A stretch of DNA of 64,000 nt, taken from the NCBI GenBank assembly GCA_011634665.1, contig WAEK01000019.1, positions 620,001 to 684,000 of the forward strand, read 5' to 3'. The notes beneath the pieces were generated by a model. It was given only the letters and a program-made list of their open reading frames with translations, did no database searches and had not been told where the DNA came from. The DNA is from Mortierella sp. BCC40632. Its lineage: Eukaryota > Mortierellomycota > Mortierellomycetes > Mortierellales > Mortierellaceae. Of the stretch, positions 9,900-21,129 are shown piece by piece. The first letter of the stretch is position 1; each line of letters opens with the position of its first letter. The translations under genes were made by a program, and so were the position numbers.

Positions 9900-11505
9900 T
9901 TAGCATCTCTCGATGACAACAGCAATACCCTGGCCACCACCAATGCAGGCGGAGCCGACGGCGTACTTGCCCTTGGTGCGCTGCAACTCATGGGTCAAGT
10001 GAGCAATGATACGCGAACCCGAGGCACCCAAGGGGTGACCCAAGGCAATGGCACCACCGTTCAAGTTGGTCTTGGAACGGTCCAAGCCCAAGGCCTTCTC
10101 AACAGCCAAGTACTGAGCAGCAAAGGCCTCGTTGACCTCAATCAAATCCATGTCCTTCAAACCCAAACCGGCCTTCTTGAGGGCACCCTGGATGGCAGTG
10201 ACTGGGCCAATGCCCATGATGGTGGGCTCAACGCCCGTGACGTGCCAGGAGACGACCTTGGCCAAGGGCTTAAGTCCATGCTCCTTCACAGCCTTCTCCG
10301 AGGCAACAACCACGGCACCGGCACCATCCGAGATACCCGAGGCGTTACCGGCCGAAACAGTGCCATCCTTCTTGAAGACGGGAGGAAGCTTGGCAAGAGT
10401 CTCAATGGTGGTCTGGGGGCGGGCGTGCTCATCGTAGTCAAGGGTCTCGACGGCCTTCTTGACCTTGTACTCGACAGGGACAATCTCGGTCTTGAAGATG
10501 CCGGCCTTGTTGGCTAGTGGAATGTACAAAGGGTAATAACAAGGAATAGGAGATCAACTGGTCAGCATTCTACCATGACGTATGACAATAAGCCTCCCCT
10601 GACAAGACATGCATCGTTCAAGAAAAACATAATTAAAGGACTTACCAGCAGCCCAGCGCTGCTGGGACAAGAGGGCATACTCATCGCAGTCCTTGCGCGA
10701 GATGTTGTTCTGGACAGCCAAGTTCTCGGCAGTGATGGCCATGGGGGTCTCCTTGGGGAAACGATCGACCAAAGCAGCCGCCAAAGTATCCTCCAACTTG
10801 AGATCAACACCGAAGCGCGTGCCGCCAAAGCGGATGTTGCGGAGCGCATAAGGGGCGAGCGACATGGACTCGGAACCTCCTGTCAAGACGATATCCGCAT
10901 CACCTGCAATGATCTCGTGCGCAGCATTGATGACCGACTGGAAACCAGAACCGCAAAGACGGTTGACCGTCAAGGCGGGGACGGTGACGTCGAGACCCGA
11001 ACGATGACCGACATGACGAGCAAGGTAAGGACCGGCAGCATCAGTGTGGGCGACGTTACCAAAGATGACCGAGTCAATGGGGACCTCTTTGCCGACATCA
11101 GCGAGGGCAGCCTTGGAGGCGAAGGCACCCAATTCAGCGGCGGTGTAGTCCTTGAGCTTGCCACCTGTGAAATATGCGGGGATCGATCCAGGAGAGGAAG
11201 TCCAGATGATATGTCGTCAAAAGCAATAGGACGAGAGATATGGCCATGATTTCGATTGTTCCGTGAGAAAAAGAAAAGAAAAGAAAGAGAGCAATAGATT
11301 CCATGGATGTCGAGTCCGCATGAATTAGAGATTTTTGAGTAAGAAAAGAGTGAGATGATTAGTCATTGTGGGCGAGACAGCTCATGAACTTCTCAGGGAC
11401 TGAAGATGCAAGAAAATAAAAAAGAAAAGAAAAAAGGACCGAGGCTCCCTTACCGAAGGCACCGAAGGGAGTACGCTTGGCAGCGACGATGAAGATGTTG
11501 GCCAT
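9900..11505 (-). CDS. 3-ketoacyl-CoA thiolase, mitochondrial ACAA2-like
   Basis: Exons on the minus strand are 11505-11454, 11164-10646 and 10513-9900, joining to 394 aa. It catalyses the last step of beta-oxidation, cleaving 3-ketoacyl-CoA with CoA. The catalytic Cys88 lies in NRLCGSGFQ, His350 in GHPLGASGS, and the second Cys380 in CIGGGQG. The sequence follows animal ACAA2 closely from the first residues (AAKRTPFGAFGGKL), including the EHARPQTT and PPVFKKDGTV blocks, so I prefer this over the ERG10 acetoacetyl-CoA thiolase. There is no SKL-type peroxisome signal (it ends IERC). In ACAA2 the uncleaved N-terminus acts as the mitochondrial signal; the same is inferred here. It is transcribed divergently from the Taspase gene. 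Confidence 0.92.
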
Positions 11506-11922
11506 GGCGAGAATGAGCGGCTGAAAGAGAGATGGAGAGAGTGGAGAGAGAGAAAGAGGAAGGAACAAGGAACGGTGAAAAAAAAAAGGGCTAGCTGCGT
11601 GTGGGAGAGTGAAAACCTTTTTAAAGCAACCGTGTGTCCGGGGACAGCCGCAAAGGAAAGGGAACACAGTGAACGCGCGGGGCCAACGGGCGAATGGGAG
11701 CAGACAGCGGGGGAAGGGAACGACCACTTGCTGATCGCCCACCTGTGTGTGTCTGCATCCTTGATACACTTGCGTGTATGTGGAGGAGAGGCACGTGAAA
11801 TTTCTGGCATTTTGAGGTGGTGCAAAGAAACGTGGGAGCACACCAAACTAAAAAAATTCTACGGGAGAGAGAGAGAAAGAGAGAGATGCCCCTGTCAGCA
11901 AGGAAATGTGATCACGTCTTCA
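11506..11922. promoter_or_regulatory. Divergent promoter between thiolase and Taspase-1
   Basis: 417 bp separate the two start codons. The region holds a poly(A) run (11578-11588), a TTTTTAAA element near 11618 and a GA repeat (about 11862-11886). It is probably a shared bidirectional promoter; no specific factor site is claimed. Confidence 0.5.
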
Positions 11923-14005
11923 ATGGACCAGCCGCCATCTCATCCCCATTCTGGATTCGTGGCTGTCCATGTCGGAGCCGGTGAGTCTCCTTCACATTTC
12001 TTTTGTCCTCTTCCCATCGATTGTGTCCAAACGACTCTGTCTCGCTCATTCTCTTTCTCTCTCTTGTCACTCCACATAGGTGTCCACGCGTCAAAAAATA
12101 AGGCTCGTTACTTGGATGCATGCAAAAGGTATCTAGGATCCACAGAGCTATTACGACTCCAGTAAAAAGAGCCCCATTGTGACCTTTCCCCTCCTCTCCT
12201 CTCTGATGCACTAGAGCATGTCTTGCTGGAACCGAGATCCTTCGGACAGATCCTCAGGCAACGGCCACGAGCGTTGTCGAGCAGATGATTAAAATCCTCG
12301 AGGACGACCCTGTTGCCAATGCAGGAACCGGATCGAATCTTAATCTTGATGGCTATCCTGAGTGCGATGCATCTATTATGAACGGGACCACGCTTGGCTT
12401 TGGTTCGGTTGGCGCTGTCTCTGGTATGGCACTCTCTTCAATTGCGTCCAATTTGACCGAGTTGGAAGGGACCCTGTAAAAGATCATCAACAATCCTCTG
12501 CTGTTGCTCTGACCTTGGCTTTACTCTGCCCTTCGTCCTATTCCTTTTGCTTTGTACGAAAAGACTTCAAGAACCCGATATCGGTTGCGACATGTATTCT
12601 TCACGAGTCTGATCTTGGACCTTTGTCTCTTGGAAGGATTCCACCTCTAATGCTCGTTGGCTCGGGAGCTACCCAATGGATCGATACCATGGAGTACCCA
12701 CTCACGAGGGTTCGTCGCTTGCCACCCTCTCTCACTCCTAGCAAAAAGATTGACTTTGCTCAAGACAACGACAGTAATGACAACATCGACGACGATCAGG
12801 AGGTGATCCAGGAAACATTGATGACAAGGACCTCCATTCAACAATTTCTTCGGTTTAGCGAAATGTTGAAAAAGGCTAGTACCGCCTCAAAAGAATTGTC
12901 TCCAGTGTTCCAACCGAGTTTGGGAGGCAAAGCAGATGACCAAGGAGAGCCAAGTAATGACAATAAGGAGCGGAGCAAAATATCAACTACCCATTCGACT
13001 TTTAAACGTAAAGGGGAGCAGGTAGACGATCCGCTATCGGCACCCCGAATCGCCCCTAGACTCGATCCAGAGCTGCTTCAGGACACTGTTGGAGCAATCT
13101 GTATGGATGGTCTTGGTCGTGTTGCAGCAGGAGTCAGCAGCGGCGGAATTGCTCTCAAGTTCCCAGGCCGTGTCAGCGAGGTAAAAAGAACCCCCTCTAG
13201 TTTTAATGCTTGATAAAGGAGCTCACTCCTAAAAGGCACTCGACTCTCTTGTTTTAGGCAGCATTATTTGGAGCAGGATGCTGGGCTCAGGATCCAAGTT
13301 CAGCTACTCCAGGGGTAGCATGTAGTATGACAGGAGCAGGAGAACAAATCACCAAAACATTACTCGCACGAACTTTGGCCGATACCCTTCTAGATCCATC
13401 AAGAAGTGTCTCCGTCAAACGCTCTTCAAGTGTGACAGATTTTGAGGAAGAAGCAGCGCCGACTGTTGCAGAGGCTGCCATGACTGTCTTGAAGGGGTTT
13501 GTTCAGAGTCCACTCCTGAGTCATAGCTTTGGGGAGAAGCATGCGGGCTTTATTGCGCTCAAGATCGACCCTATCGATCCTATTTTGCCAAAGCCCGCAC
13601 TACCTGATAACGTGGCCAGCCCATCTCCACAGATTCATGCCGAATTTGTGTTTGCCCATACGACAAAGACCATGGTGAGATACACAAGTGTCTCTGAAGG
13701 AGACCCGAGATACTTCTTGGTTAAAACCTCTTCTGATCAAGCTGGTTGTCCTCATTGTTAACAACCAATATCATTTTTTAGGGTGTGGCCTTCATGTCGA
13801 CTCGAGACAGCAAGCCGACGGTATGTTAGCTCTTTTCCTGTAAATCAAGGCTCTTTGTGATGACCGTTGCATATTCATGGATTTGAATACCAACTTACAT
13901 TTGAAACACTGTGCCCCCCCCCCCTCTCTTTTCATCTAGGCCATCATGTCCCAAAAGAAACCCGAAAACGACAAGGTTGTGTACACACGGATGGTGCGAA
14001 TTTGA
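11923..14005 (+). CDS. Threonine aspartase 1 (Taspase-1) homologue, 7 exons
   Basis: Exons are 11923-11980, 12080-12128, 12215-12423, 12564-13180, 13258-13674, 13782-13820 and 13940-14005, giving 484 aa. Characteristic blocks appear in order: VAVHVGAG, NAGTGSNLN(L), ECDASIM, GAVSDFKNP, LGRIPP, QDTVGA, SSGGIALKFPGRV, and a C-terminal MGVAFMS. The Thr of DTVGA (about T280) is the expected autocleavage site and N-terminal nucleophile of the Ntn-hydrolase fold. Taspase-1 cuts after Asp in animal MLL and TFIIA; fungal substrates are unknown. A roughly 120-residue acidic, Lys/Ser-rich loop lies just before the nucleophile, as in animal Taspase-1. The VGSGATQW and LGRIPP context argues for Taspase-1 rather than a generic L-asparaginase. 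Confidence 0.88.
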
Positions 14006-14259
14006 TGCATTAGTCGACCGGATGAGGGAGGGAGCTGTTTATTTTTTTTCATTGGTATGTACAAAAAATACTATTCTTGTTGAACAAATCACGTCTCCCT
14101 GGTAAAGAGATATAAAAGGCCATCATGACTAGCTGTTTAGAGCTTTGCTAGAAGTATGAGCGATTGGGGAAAATGTTATAGATTATAAAGGTTAGAATAT
14201 GAGAGCAGCTGCCGGCGTAAATATGCATTTTCCCGGAGAAAAAATGGTTTGCCTGTGGA

Positions 14260-16127
14260 TCAATGAGCCTGAGATGACCTACCTTTAGCATCATCAGCAC
14301 CAGGGTTTGCCTTATTAGGACCATACTTGGCCTTGGAGAACATGATCCAGTCCAACCAGCTCAGCTTCTTCTCCGAGTAAGGCTAAAAAAAAATCAAATA
14401 TAAAGCAACCCATCAATTAGGAATATATTAGTCCTCAGTTCCCTTGAGACTCTCATATGGAATACAATGAGGGGATACAGGAATGGAACTTACAGGATAC
14501 CGGATGTTGTTAAACTGCTCCATACCGAGCCCCTTGACAACAGTGCTTCGTTCGTGTGAAAAGGTGTCAAAGGACTTTTGGCCGTGGTAGCTTCCCATGC
14601 CTGAAGGTCCTGTTCCACCAAATGGCAAGTCATGAATCACAAACTGGACCATCGAGTCGTTGACGACTACAGTGCCCGATCGAGTATTGTCCACAATATC
14701 ATCCGCAACCTTCTGGTTCCTGCTATAGACATAGAGTGCGAGAGGTTGATCACCCTTGTTCACATAAGCAACACCCTCCTTCAGGTCGTCGACCACCATG
14801 ATGGGAAGGATGGGTCCAAAGATTTCGGATTCCATCAACGAATCTTCAGGCTGGACGTTCAAAACCAACGTCGGTGCGATAAACAAATCACTCTCCTGGG
14901 TATCGCCTCCGACCACCACCTTACCCTGAGTGGCATTAAGCATCTTTTGGAGTCGTCGGAAATGGTTCCGGTTGACGATACGAGCATACGAGTTGGAGGT
15001 TTGGACAGAGGCGCCATAAAACTCTTGAATATAACCCTGCATGCGTTTGACAAGCTCGTCTTCGATACCACGTTGGACAATCAAGTAATCGGGAGCAATG
15101 CAAGACTGGCCACAGTTGAAGAACTTGGCGATCGCCAAACGACGAGCCGCCACGCCCACATCGACATCGGCAGAAATAAAGGCAGGGCTAGAGTTGTGGA
15201 GATTTTCGTGGGAAAAAAAAAAACAAAAGCAAAAAGAGTAAGTGACGCCGATTCTCATTATGCATTGCATACTACTCCGAAGAGAGAGAGAGAGCAGAGT
15301 TACTGTCGAAATGGCAAAGAGCATTCAGTCACAATAAAAAAAAAAAAAAAAAAAAGGTACAGTACCTCTTTCCACCGAGCTCAAGTGTCACAGGTGTCAA
15401 GTGCTTTGCAGCAGCACTCATGATAATCTTGCCCACATTGCCACTGCCCGTGTAAAAGATGTGGTCAAACTTTTGTTCCAACAAAAGCGTCATCTCCTCG
15501 ACAGCACCGTTGATAATCCGGACAGAACGTTGGTCGACATAGGCAGGCAACAACTTGGTTACCAAGGCAGCTGTGTGGGGTGCCACTTCTGAGGGTTTCA
15601 ACAAAATTGTGTTACCAGCAGCAATGGCTCCCACGGCAGGAGCGAGAAGCAAGTTGAGAGCATAGTTCCAAGCACCAATGATCATGACGACTCCCAAAGG
15701 CTCCATGCGAGTGTAGACGCCATCCATTCGGTTGATAAGTCCAGTCTTGATGGGCTTTTTAGCCACCCATTTGTCAAGGTTCTTGATGGCGTCGATACAC
15801 TCTTGACGGATCATTCCCGTCTCGCTAATCACGTACTCCGTGGGGGGTTTGTGCAGATCAAGAAAGGCGGCCTCCTGAAGGGCTGCCTCGTTCTCCTGAA
15901 TGAAATTGTGCAAACCCTTTAGCTGTTCCTTTCGGTACTCGAGTGACCTTGTGAGACCCGAGCTGAAGGTGTCGCGGAGGTCTTGGACGACCTGGATGAG
16001 TAGGCAAGTGAAGGAAGGAGAATAAGTTGAGAAGCTCGCGACTGCTGGTTTCGAGTGGGGGTGGGTCCAGCGAGAGGATATTTACCTTGGGGATCTCACT
16101 GAGAGGCGTGTAGCTGAGGGTAGTCAT
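14260..16127 (-). CDS. Fatty aldehyde dehydrogenase, ALDH3 family
   Basis: Exons on the minus strand are 16127-16086, 15991-15366, 15187-14494 and 14382-14260, giving 494 aa. It oxidises long-chain aldehydes to acids with NAD(P)+. The general-base Glu is in LELGGKS (about E218) and the nucleophile Cys is in FFNCGQSC (about C252). The ESEIFGPILP and HDLPFGGTGPSGMGSYHG blocks and the C-terminal RYPPYSEKKL are hallmarks of ALDH3/HFD1. A hydrophobic C-terminal anchor like that of ALDH3A2 or yeast Hfd1 is not evident; the tail is short and polar. A GTAGGT within the last exon leaves a slight chance of another splice there. The first intron donor and acceptor are canonical. Confidence 0.88.
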
Positions 16128-16290
16128 TTGGGGGGGAATGTGTCTTGGAGTCTGTTTGATTGAACACGAGAAGAATGGATGCAAGAGAAAGGAAGAGAGA
16201 ATGTGGATGCAGAAAGATGAATGAAAGAAGCAGATGTGGGATGAAAACGGCGTGACGAAACAATGAGCCGGCTATGACGGCGGCTCGTCG

Positions 16291-16298
16291 TATTTAAA
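16291..16298 (-). promoter_or_regulatory. TATA-like box TTTAAATA of aldehyde dehydrogenase gene
   Basis: On the minus strand this octamer lies about 164 bp before the ALDH ATG. That is the same distance class as the TATTTAAA boxes of the GTPase genes. Confidence 0.45.
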
Positions 16299-16745
16299 CC
16301 AAAGAGAGATAATGCATGTGTGGCCACTGCGCCGAACGTGCCGATCGGGACACGCAAGGAGTCGAGGCTCGAGAACAAGAGCGAAGAGCAGTCCACGATC
16401 GGCTCGGACGGACGTCTCTCTCTCTCTCTCTCTTGCTTCTCTTTCTCTCCCCCATCCCATCCTATACTTTCTTCTCCTCTCCCCCAACGCCCCGGCCCAG
16501 CAAGTCAAGCCCAGCCCATATTATTCGCTTGGGTTTGCTCAGATACCACATCTCTGACGGAACACCGCTTGTCGACAACCTCCCCGGCAATGAGTCCTCA
16601 GCCCAAGCGGCTCGACGACGGCTCTCTTTTTCCTTTCCCAATTGCCAAAAAAGTCGTTTATTCTTAGAGAGACATGCGAATCTCCTCTCTCTCTCTCAGC
16701 CCGGAATAATTACGACTAATCTTTTCTGCAGGCTGCAAATCTCCG

Positions 16746-17855
16746 TTATTGGAAACTTTTGTCACCCGTCTCGGCTGGCTCGTCCAAAGCCCGCTGTTGA
16801 CGTAGAATCAAGTTCTGGGGGAGGCACTTGTCCCACCACGTTTCTTCGCCAGGATCGTCATAGCTGGGTGACAAGACTATTTTGCGTATTTCTCTATTGC
16901 TCCTTTGACCTATGCCTTTGATGATAGATCCGCCGTCGGTATTGCTAGCATTACTCTTTCTTTGGCCTTACTCGCATGCCTGACCGACATTCTCTCCAGG
17001 CTTACGGCAGTTGGTCTCTGCTGATTCGATACTAACTCCTGTACCAAGTCCATCCTGCCCGAGCTCCACCTCGAGTTCGGCCTCAAGTCGCATCCGTTCC
17101 AGTGGACCCATCTGTCTCCAATTTTGTCTACACCAACGATCGTCCTCTTGCCTTTGTTCGACCTTGTTCAAAAGTCGTAGCCGTTCCTGTTCACGGATTC
17201 TGCCACGATCTTCCATCTGAGTCAATCGTCCCGAGAGTTGTTCGAGTCGGCGATGTGTTTCTTCAAGAACCTGAGTCTGTCGTTCGAGTGCGATGCGAAC
17301 TTGATCGATTTTGACCTTCATTTGTGAGAATGATCCTTGGACCTGCCGCTCATTCTCGCGCATAACTTCGTTTGCTTTTTTTTGTCCGACAATGAATATG
17401 AACATAGATACCAAGAAACCCCGAGAAGAGAAAAGCAAAAAGTTGTCTGTCAAGAACGGGGTCTCAGATGGCTACATGGGATCTATCGTCTGAATTCTCT
17501 TTCAACGGATGGTTACCTGTCTGGAAGAGCTTTTGCCAAGAGGATGTATCGCCACATCGTAACCGTGTATCCGTCATGACATGTGCGGGGATATTCTCTT
17601 TGATCGTAAGAGACTTCCAGAGCTGGTCATCGTTGGCCAACACTTGAAATTTTTTGTTGATCTATTATTAAAACGGACACATAACAGAACGGTCTTTTAG
17701 TATGCCACTTGGGAAAGTATCGCCGCACTTGCCACTCCTCGAGAACTCAAAAAGAGTAGAAGAAACGAGTGTCAAGAACCTTACTAATTTGGCCTTGTTC
17801 AGCTCTACAACGTCCAAGCAGCTTAGAACAAGTAGTTGGATCTCTGCAGGAAGAT
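16746..17855 (-). CDS. F-box protein with membrane segment and coiled coil (5' end unresolved)
   Basis: Minus-strand exons are 17855-17785, 17661-17517, 17446-16972 and 16893-16746. All junctions keep one open frame with canonical GT-AG borders. The first exon found encodes DLPAEIQLLVLSCLD, an F-box core, followed by NKKFQVLANDDQLWKSL, the usual end of the F-box and its linker. F-box proteins recruit substrates to SCF ubiquitin ligases through Skp1. A hydrophobic stretch (FLVSMFIFIVG) then leads into a roughly 90-residue Gln/Arg/Glu-rich coiled coil. It ends in a short Trp-containing tail. No LRR or WD repeats are seen. The initiator exon upstream of 17855 could not be fixed; an ATG near 17925 (minus) is one candidate but its splice does not fit. 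Confidence 0.65.
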
Positions 17856-19775
17856 CTATCCATGTCCAACATTGTAATAGAATGAACAGATGTCAAGACA
17901 ATTAGACCAATGTCGTTGTTTCCGTTTGGTCGACATCAATATCCTTGACTCATCCCTGCGAAAAAAAACTCGTTCACCCCGTACCAAAGAACAAAGTACA
18001 AGGTGCACGCCGGTGTGTCGGGGATGCGATTAGAAGTGCTGGTGTCATGGCAAGTCGATATTCCACTGTCTCTCAGGGTGGCAGATTGAGCGTGTATGGT
18101 ATGTGAAAGAGAGGGGAGGAGAGGGGCGAAAGAAAGGTGAAAATAGTTCAATGAAAGCAGACAGAGGAGAAAGAGCAAGGAGGATGACCAGGTGGAAGAA
18201 GTAGAGAGACAAGAGACAATTGAGGACAGTGGACAAAGGAAGAGAATTCATACTCAAAGCGACTCGGAATTAACCAGCCTTTGCAGGATCGAGGAAAAAC
18301 AAAAGAGTACACGCGCACACGCACAATCACACAAGAGGAGTGCAGGAGTGCACAAATAAATAAGGCAGGAAAGGATGAGATGGAATGGGAGTAAACCCTT
18401 TTTTTTTTTTTTTTTTTTTTTATGGACTACGCCCATTGCAACGGTCGTCCCTATTTGTCCTTATCCTTCCAGGGTTTTTTTTGAGTCCTCGGTCAAACAC
18501 CACACATGTTTCGCAACAACAGTCTTCTGGATTTCATCCTTGGGTTCGCTCTATACCCACACTCCCTTTCGCACACTTTGGATCGCTGGGGACACAACCG
18601 CAACCTTGGGCACGCACCACAGTTTGTGGGAGAAAAGGGGAAGAGAATAGACTTTCGCTCACCCCTTTCCAAGTTCAAGTTGCCACGCTTCACGTGTATA
18701 TGATCGGATAAAGGAACAAAGCGCGTCTCGACCGTCCTGTTCTTTCTTGGAAATATCCTCTCTTTTCTTTTAGTAGATTTATCTTACCTTTTGCTCTCTT
18801 GGATCTACTACAGATGTTCGACTCGAGCCGACTTCTTGGTGGCGTTGTTAGGGAACCATGTCTACATTTGAACAAAGGAACGATCTCTCTAGTTAGTATC
18901 CATGTCGCCTCTATCGGATTCGACCAACCCGTAAGAATCAAATAGCCTACGCGAAGGCTGCCAAGGGTATCAAGACTAGAGAGAGACCAAGTTGTGTTCA
19001 CTAAAACAATGGGTCAACCCCACACTTGTCTTCTTTTTCGGCTCTCATTACCGCATCTGAGTCTAAATCAAAAATGGAGGCAAAGACTTTTACCTGGAAG
19101 GTTTCCACTCTGGACGAAAGAATCCCTTCGATCTGTTGACCATAAACCTCACCAGGTCTTCCGATCGAGAATGATGGATTGTATGCGATTCACGATTATG
19201 TCGTTGATGGCCATAGATAGAATATGGGAGCGGGGGGGCTTGGCCGTGGCGATGGTGACTGGCGCAGGTTCGTGGACACCAACAGGGGAGGTGTCGTTAA
19301 TCTGACGTGTAGACTAGTACAATGCAATGCAACGGGAGAAGAAAGTTCCTATGGAAATAAAGACGTCCAGGTTGCTTTTTTTTTTTTCAGGGGGGGGCCA
19401 ATAGCAGGGAAGGAGACCCAAAAATGTCGGTGAGAGGAATGGCACTCGTGTGTGGATGTAGAAATGGGAGGAATGTCAGGGTCAAAGATCATTGGCTGAA
19501 ATCACGCAGACGAGGCGAGCGTGCCATTTATTGGGCTTTTTTTTTTTTTTTGTACGCCTTTCAGTTGCGGTTGAAATTACGCATTCTTTCTCATTCACAA
19601 CACACACACACTCTCTCTCACACTCACACACCAAAACATCACTCGCCATCCGGACTTCATCATCCCAGGCTCACATACACATTCACACACAGACACGAAT
19701 TGACCTCGGACTTCTCTTGGTGCCTTACTCTTCTCCATCTCCACCTCCATCCTTCTAATCTCTCTTCTCTACTCG
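17856..19775. other. Intergenic or decayed region
   Basis: No complete gene is seen. A poly(T) run is at 18400-18420. From about 19060 to 19330 the plus strand has short coding-like stretches in two frames broken by stops (for example GGKDFYLEGF, then NDGLYAIHDYVVDGH), which could be a degenerate gene of unknown family. TMEM18 promoter and leader sequence lies near 19540-19775. Confidence 0.35.
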
Positions 19776-20613
19776 ATGGATGCAGCTACGGCCGCCGCTC
19801 AAGAGGCTTCCGCCTCGGCACCTCCCATCTCGACATCTCAGTTCTGGTCTGACTTTTGGAACACCCTCTACCAGTTTACACATCCATTTTCCTCCACGTT
19901 TTTTGATTCTCTCTTTGAGGCCGTTTCATCATCCAATCCCCTGGATCAGCATGCCCCTGCAGACTCATCACAGCAACCACACAGGCCTTCTTCTCAGCAA
20001 CAGCAGCAATATTTCAAGGACCCATCTGCGTTTGAACAGTTTTGGAAGCAGCTACATAACCATCCGATAGGCGATGGTAGTGGTGCTCCCACGACCTTTT
20101 CAGAGCATGTTGCTTCTTCCTGGGCTGGCTTCAAGGCGAACGCATCCGACTTTATTGCTGCCGTAAGATTTTTTCTTTTTTTTTTTTTTTTTTTTTTCAG
20201 TCGTCATAGTTTTGGACTGGTCTCGCACAAAGAATGACTTCATTCCGCGATGGTGACGAAGGAGGAGAGATTTCTTACACATGTTCTCTTGGAAATCGTT
20301 CGATATAGGTCGAGTGGCAGCAGACTTGGATCCAGCTGGTTTTGGCACTCCATCTTCTTATCTTCTTCCTTATCATCCTCCTAAGAAACCGGCCAAACGC
20401 CCTTGCCGCCATGCTCTTTTCTACCAGTAAGTCGCTTGTTACACTTGATGGCTGCTCTTTTTTTTTATTTCAATGATCTTCCTCTCGCCTATCCTCTCTC
20501 TCCATTTCTTGATTAATTTGTCGACATTCTCACCAAGAGCCCACCCAATCCTGAACCTGAATACCAAGAAAATACTCACAACTCACAACCATGCCTTTTT
20601 TGATTCTTTTTTT

Positions 20614-20644
<31 letters not shown>

Positions 20645-21129
20645 TTTGATTGGACTCGAATCTACTACGCTAGTTGTCTTGGCTGCACTCTCAGAGCCTT
20701 TGAACGGGATTGGAAGTCGGCATTGGCAACAGTTTTCGGATGACAATTACTTTGATAGCCACGGTATCTTTGCAGGCATTGTCTGGGCGGCCCCGCTCCT
20801 CGCCAACTCATTCCTTGCTGTGGTATGAAGACTCTACAAAAGAAAACATTCTTATGGATTTTGCTCCGAAGAAAAAAGAAGAGGGCTCTCTACACAAAGA
20901 GAAGAAAAGGAAGAAGAGGAAGAAAGAGGAAGAGGAAGAGAAAGAAAGAGAAAGAGTGAACTTGGCCCCTGTTTGTTTTTTTTATCTTTTTTCCATTCTG
21001 AAGCACTAATGAAGAGATATTCCTTGTTGTCTGACTTAGATTCTTTTGCTTCGGGCAACAGTCCGGTTATTGATCAAGGTGAAGAAGGCGCAGTTGTCGA
21101 AGCAAAGGAAGCAGAAAAAGAACAAGTAA
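19776..21129 (+). CDS. TMEM18 family membrane protein
   Basis: Exons are 19776-20162, 20309-20426, 20674-20822 and 21040-21129, giving 247 aa. The N-terminal ~100 residues are Ser/Pro/Gln-rich and hydrophilic. The conserved part has a TM segment after VEWQQTWIQL, a second hydrophobic stretch (VLAALSEPLN), the family-typical YFDSHGIF followed by a TM (VWAAPLLANSF), and a Lys-rich C-terminus (KKAQLSKQRKQKKNK). That order matches animal TMEM18, a small multi-pass protein of the nuclear envelope with a basic tail. The animal protein is about 140 aa, so this one has a long extra N-terminus. Function in fungi is unknown. Confidence 0.85.

Noticed and set aside
9990..10517. Plus-strand open frame opposite the thiolase
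   Set aside because: Shadow of the thiolase coding strand; Gly/Gln-rich composition follows from its codon bias.
9900..11505. ERG10 acetoacetyl-CoA thiolase as the product
   Set aside because: N-terminal and internal blocks match ACAA2-type 3-ketoacyl-CoA thiolase better than ERG10.
11923..14005. Generic L-asparaginase / glycosylasparaginase
   Set aside because: The long loop before the nucleophile and the blocks NAGTGSNLN, LGRIPP and SSGGIALKFPGRV fit Taspase-1.
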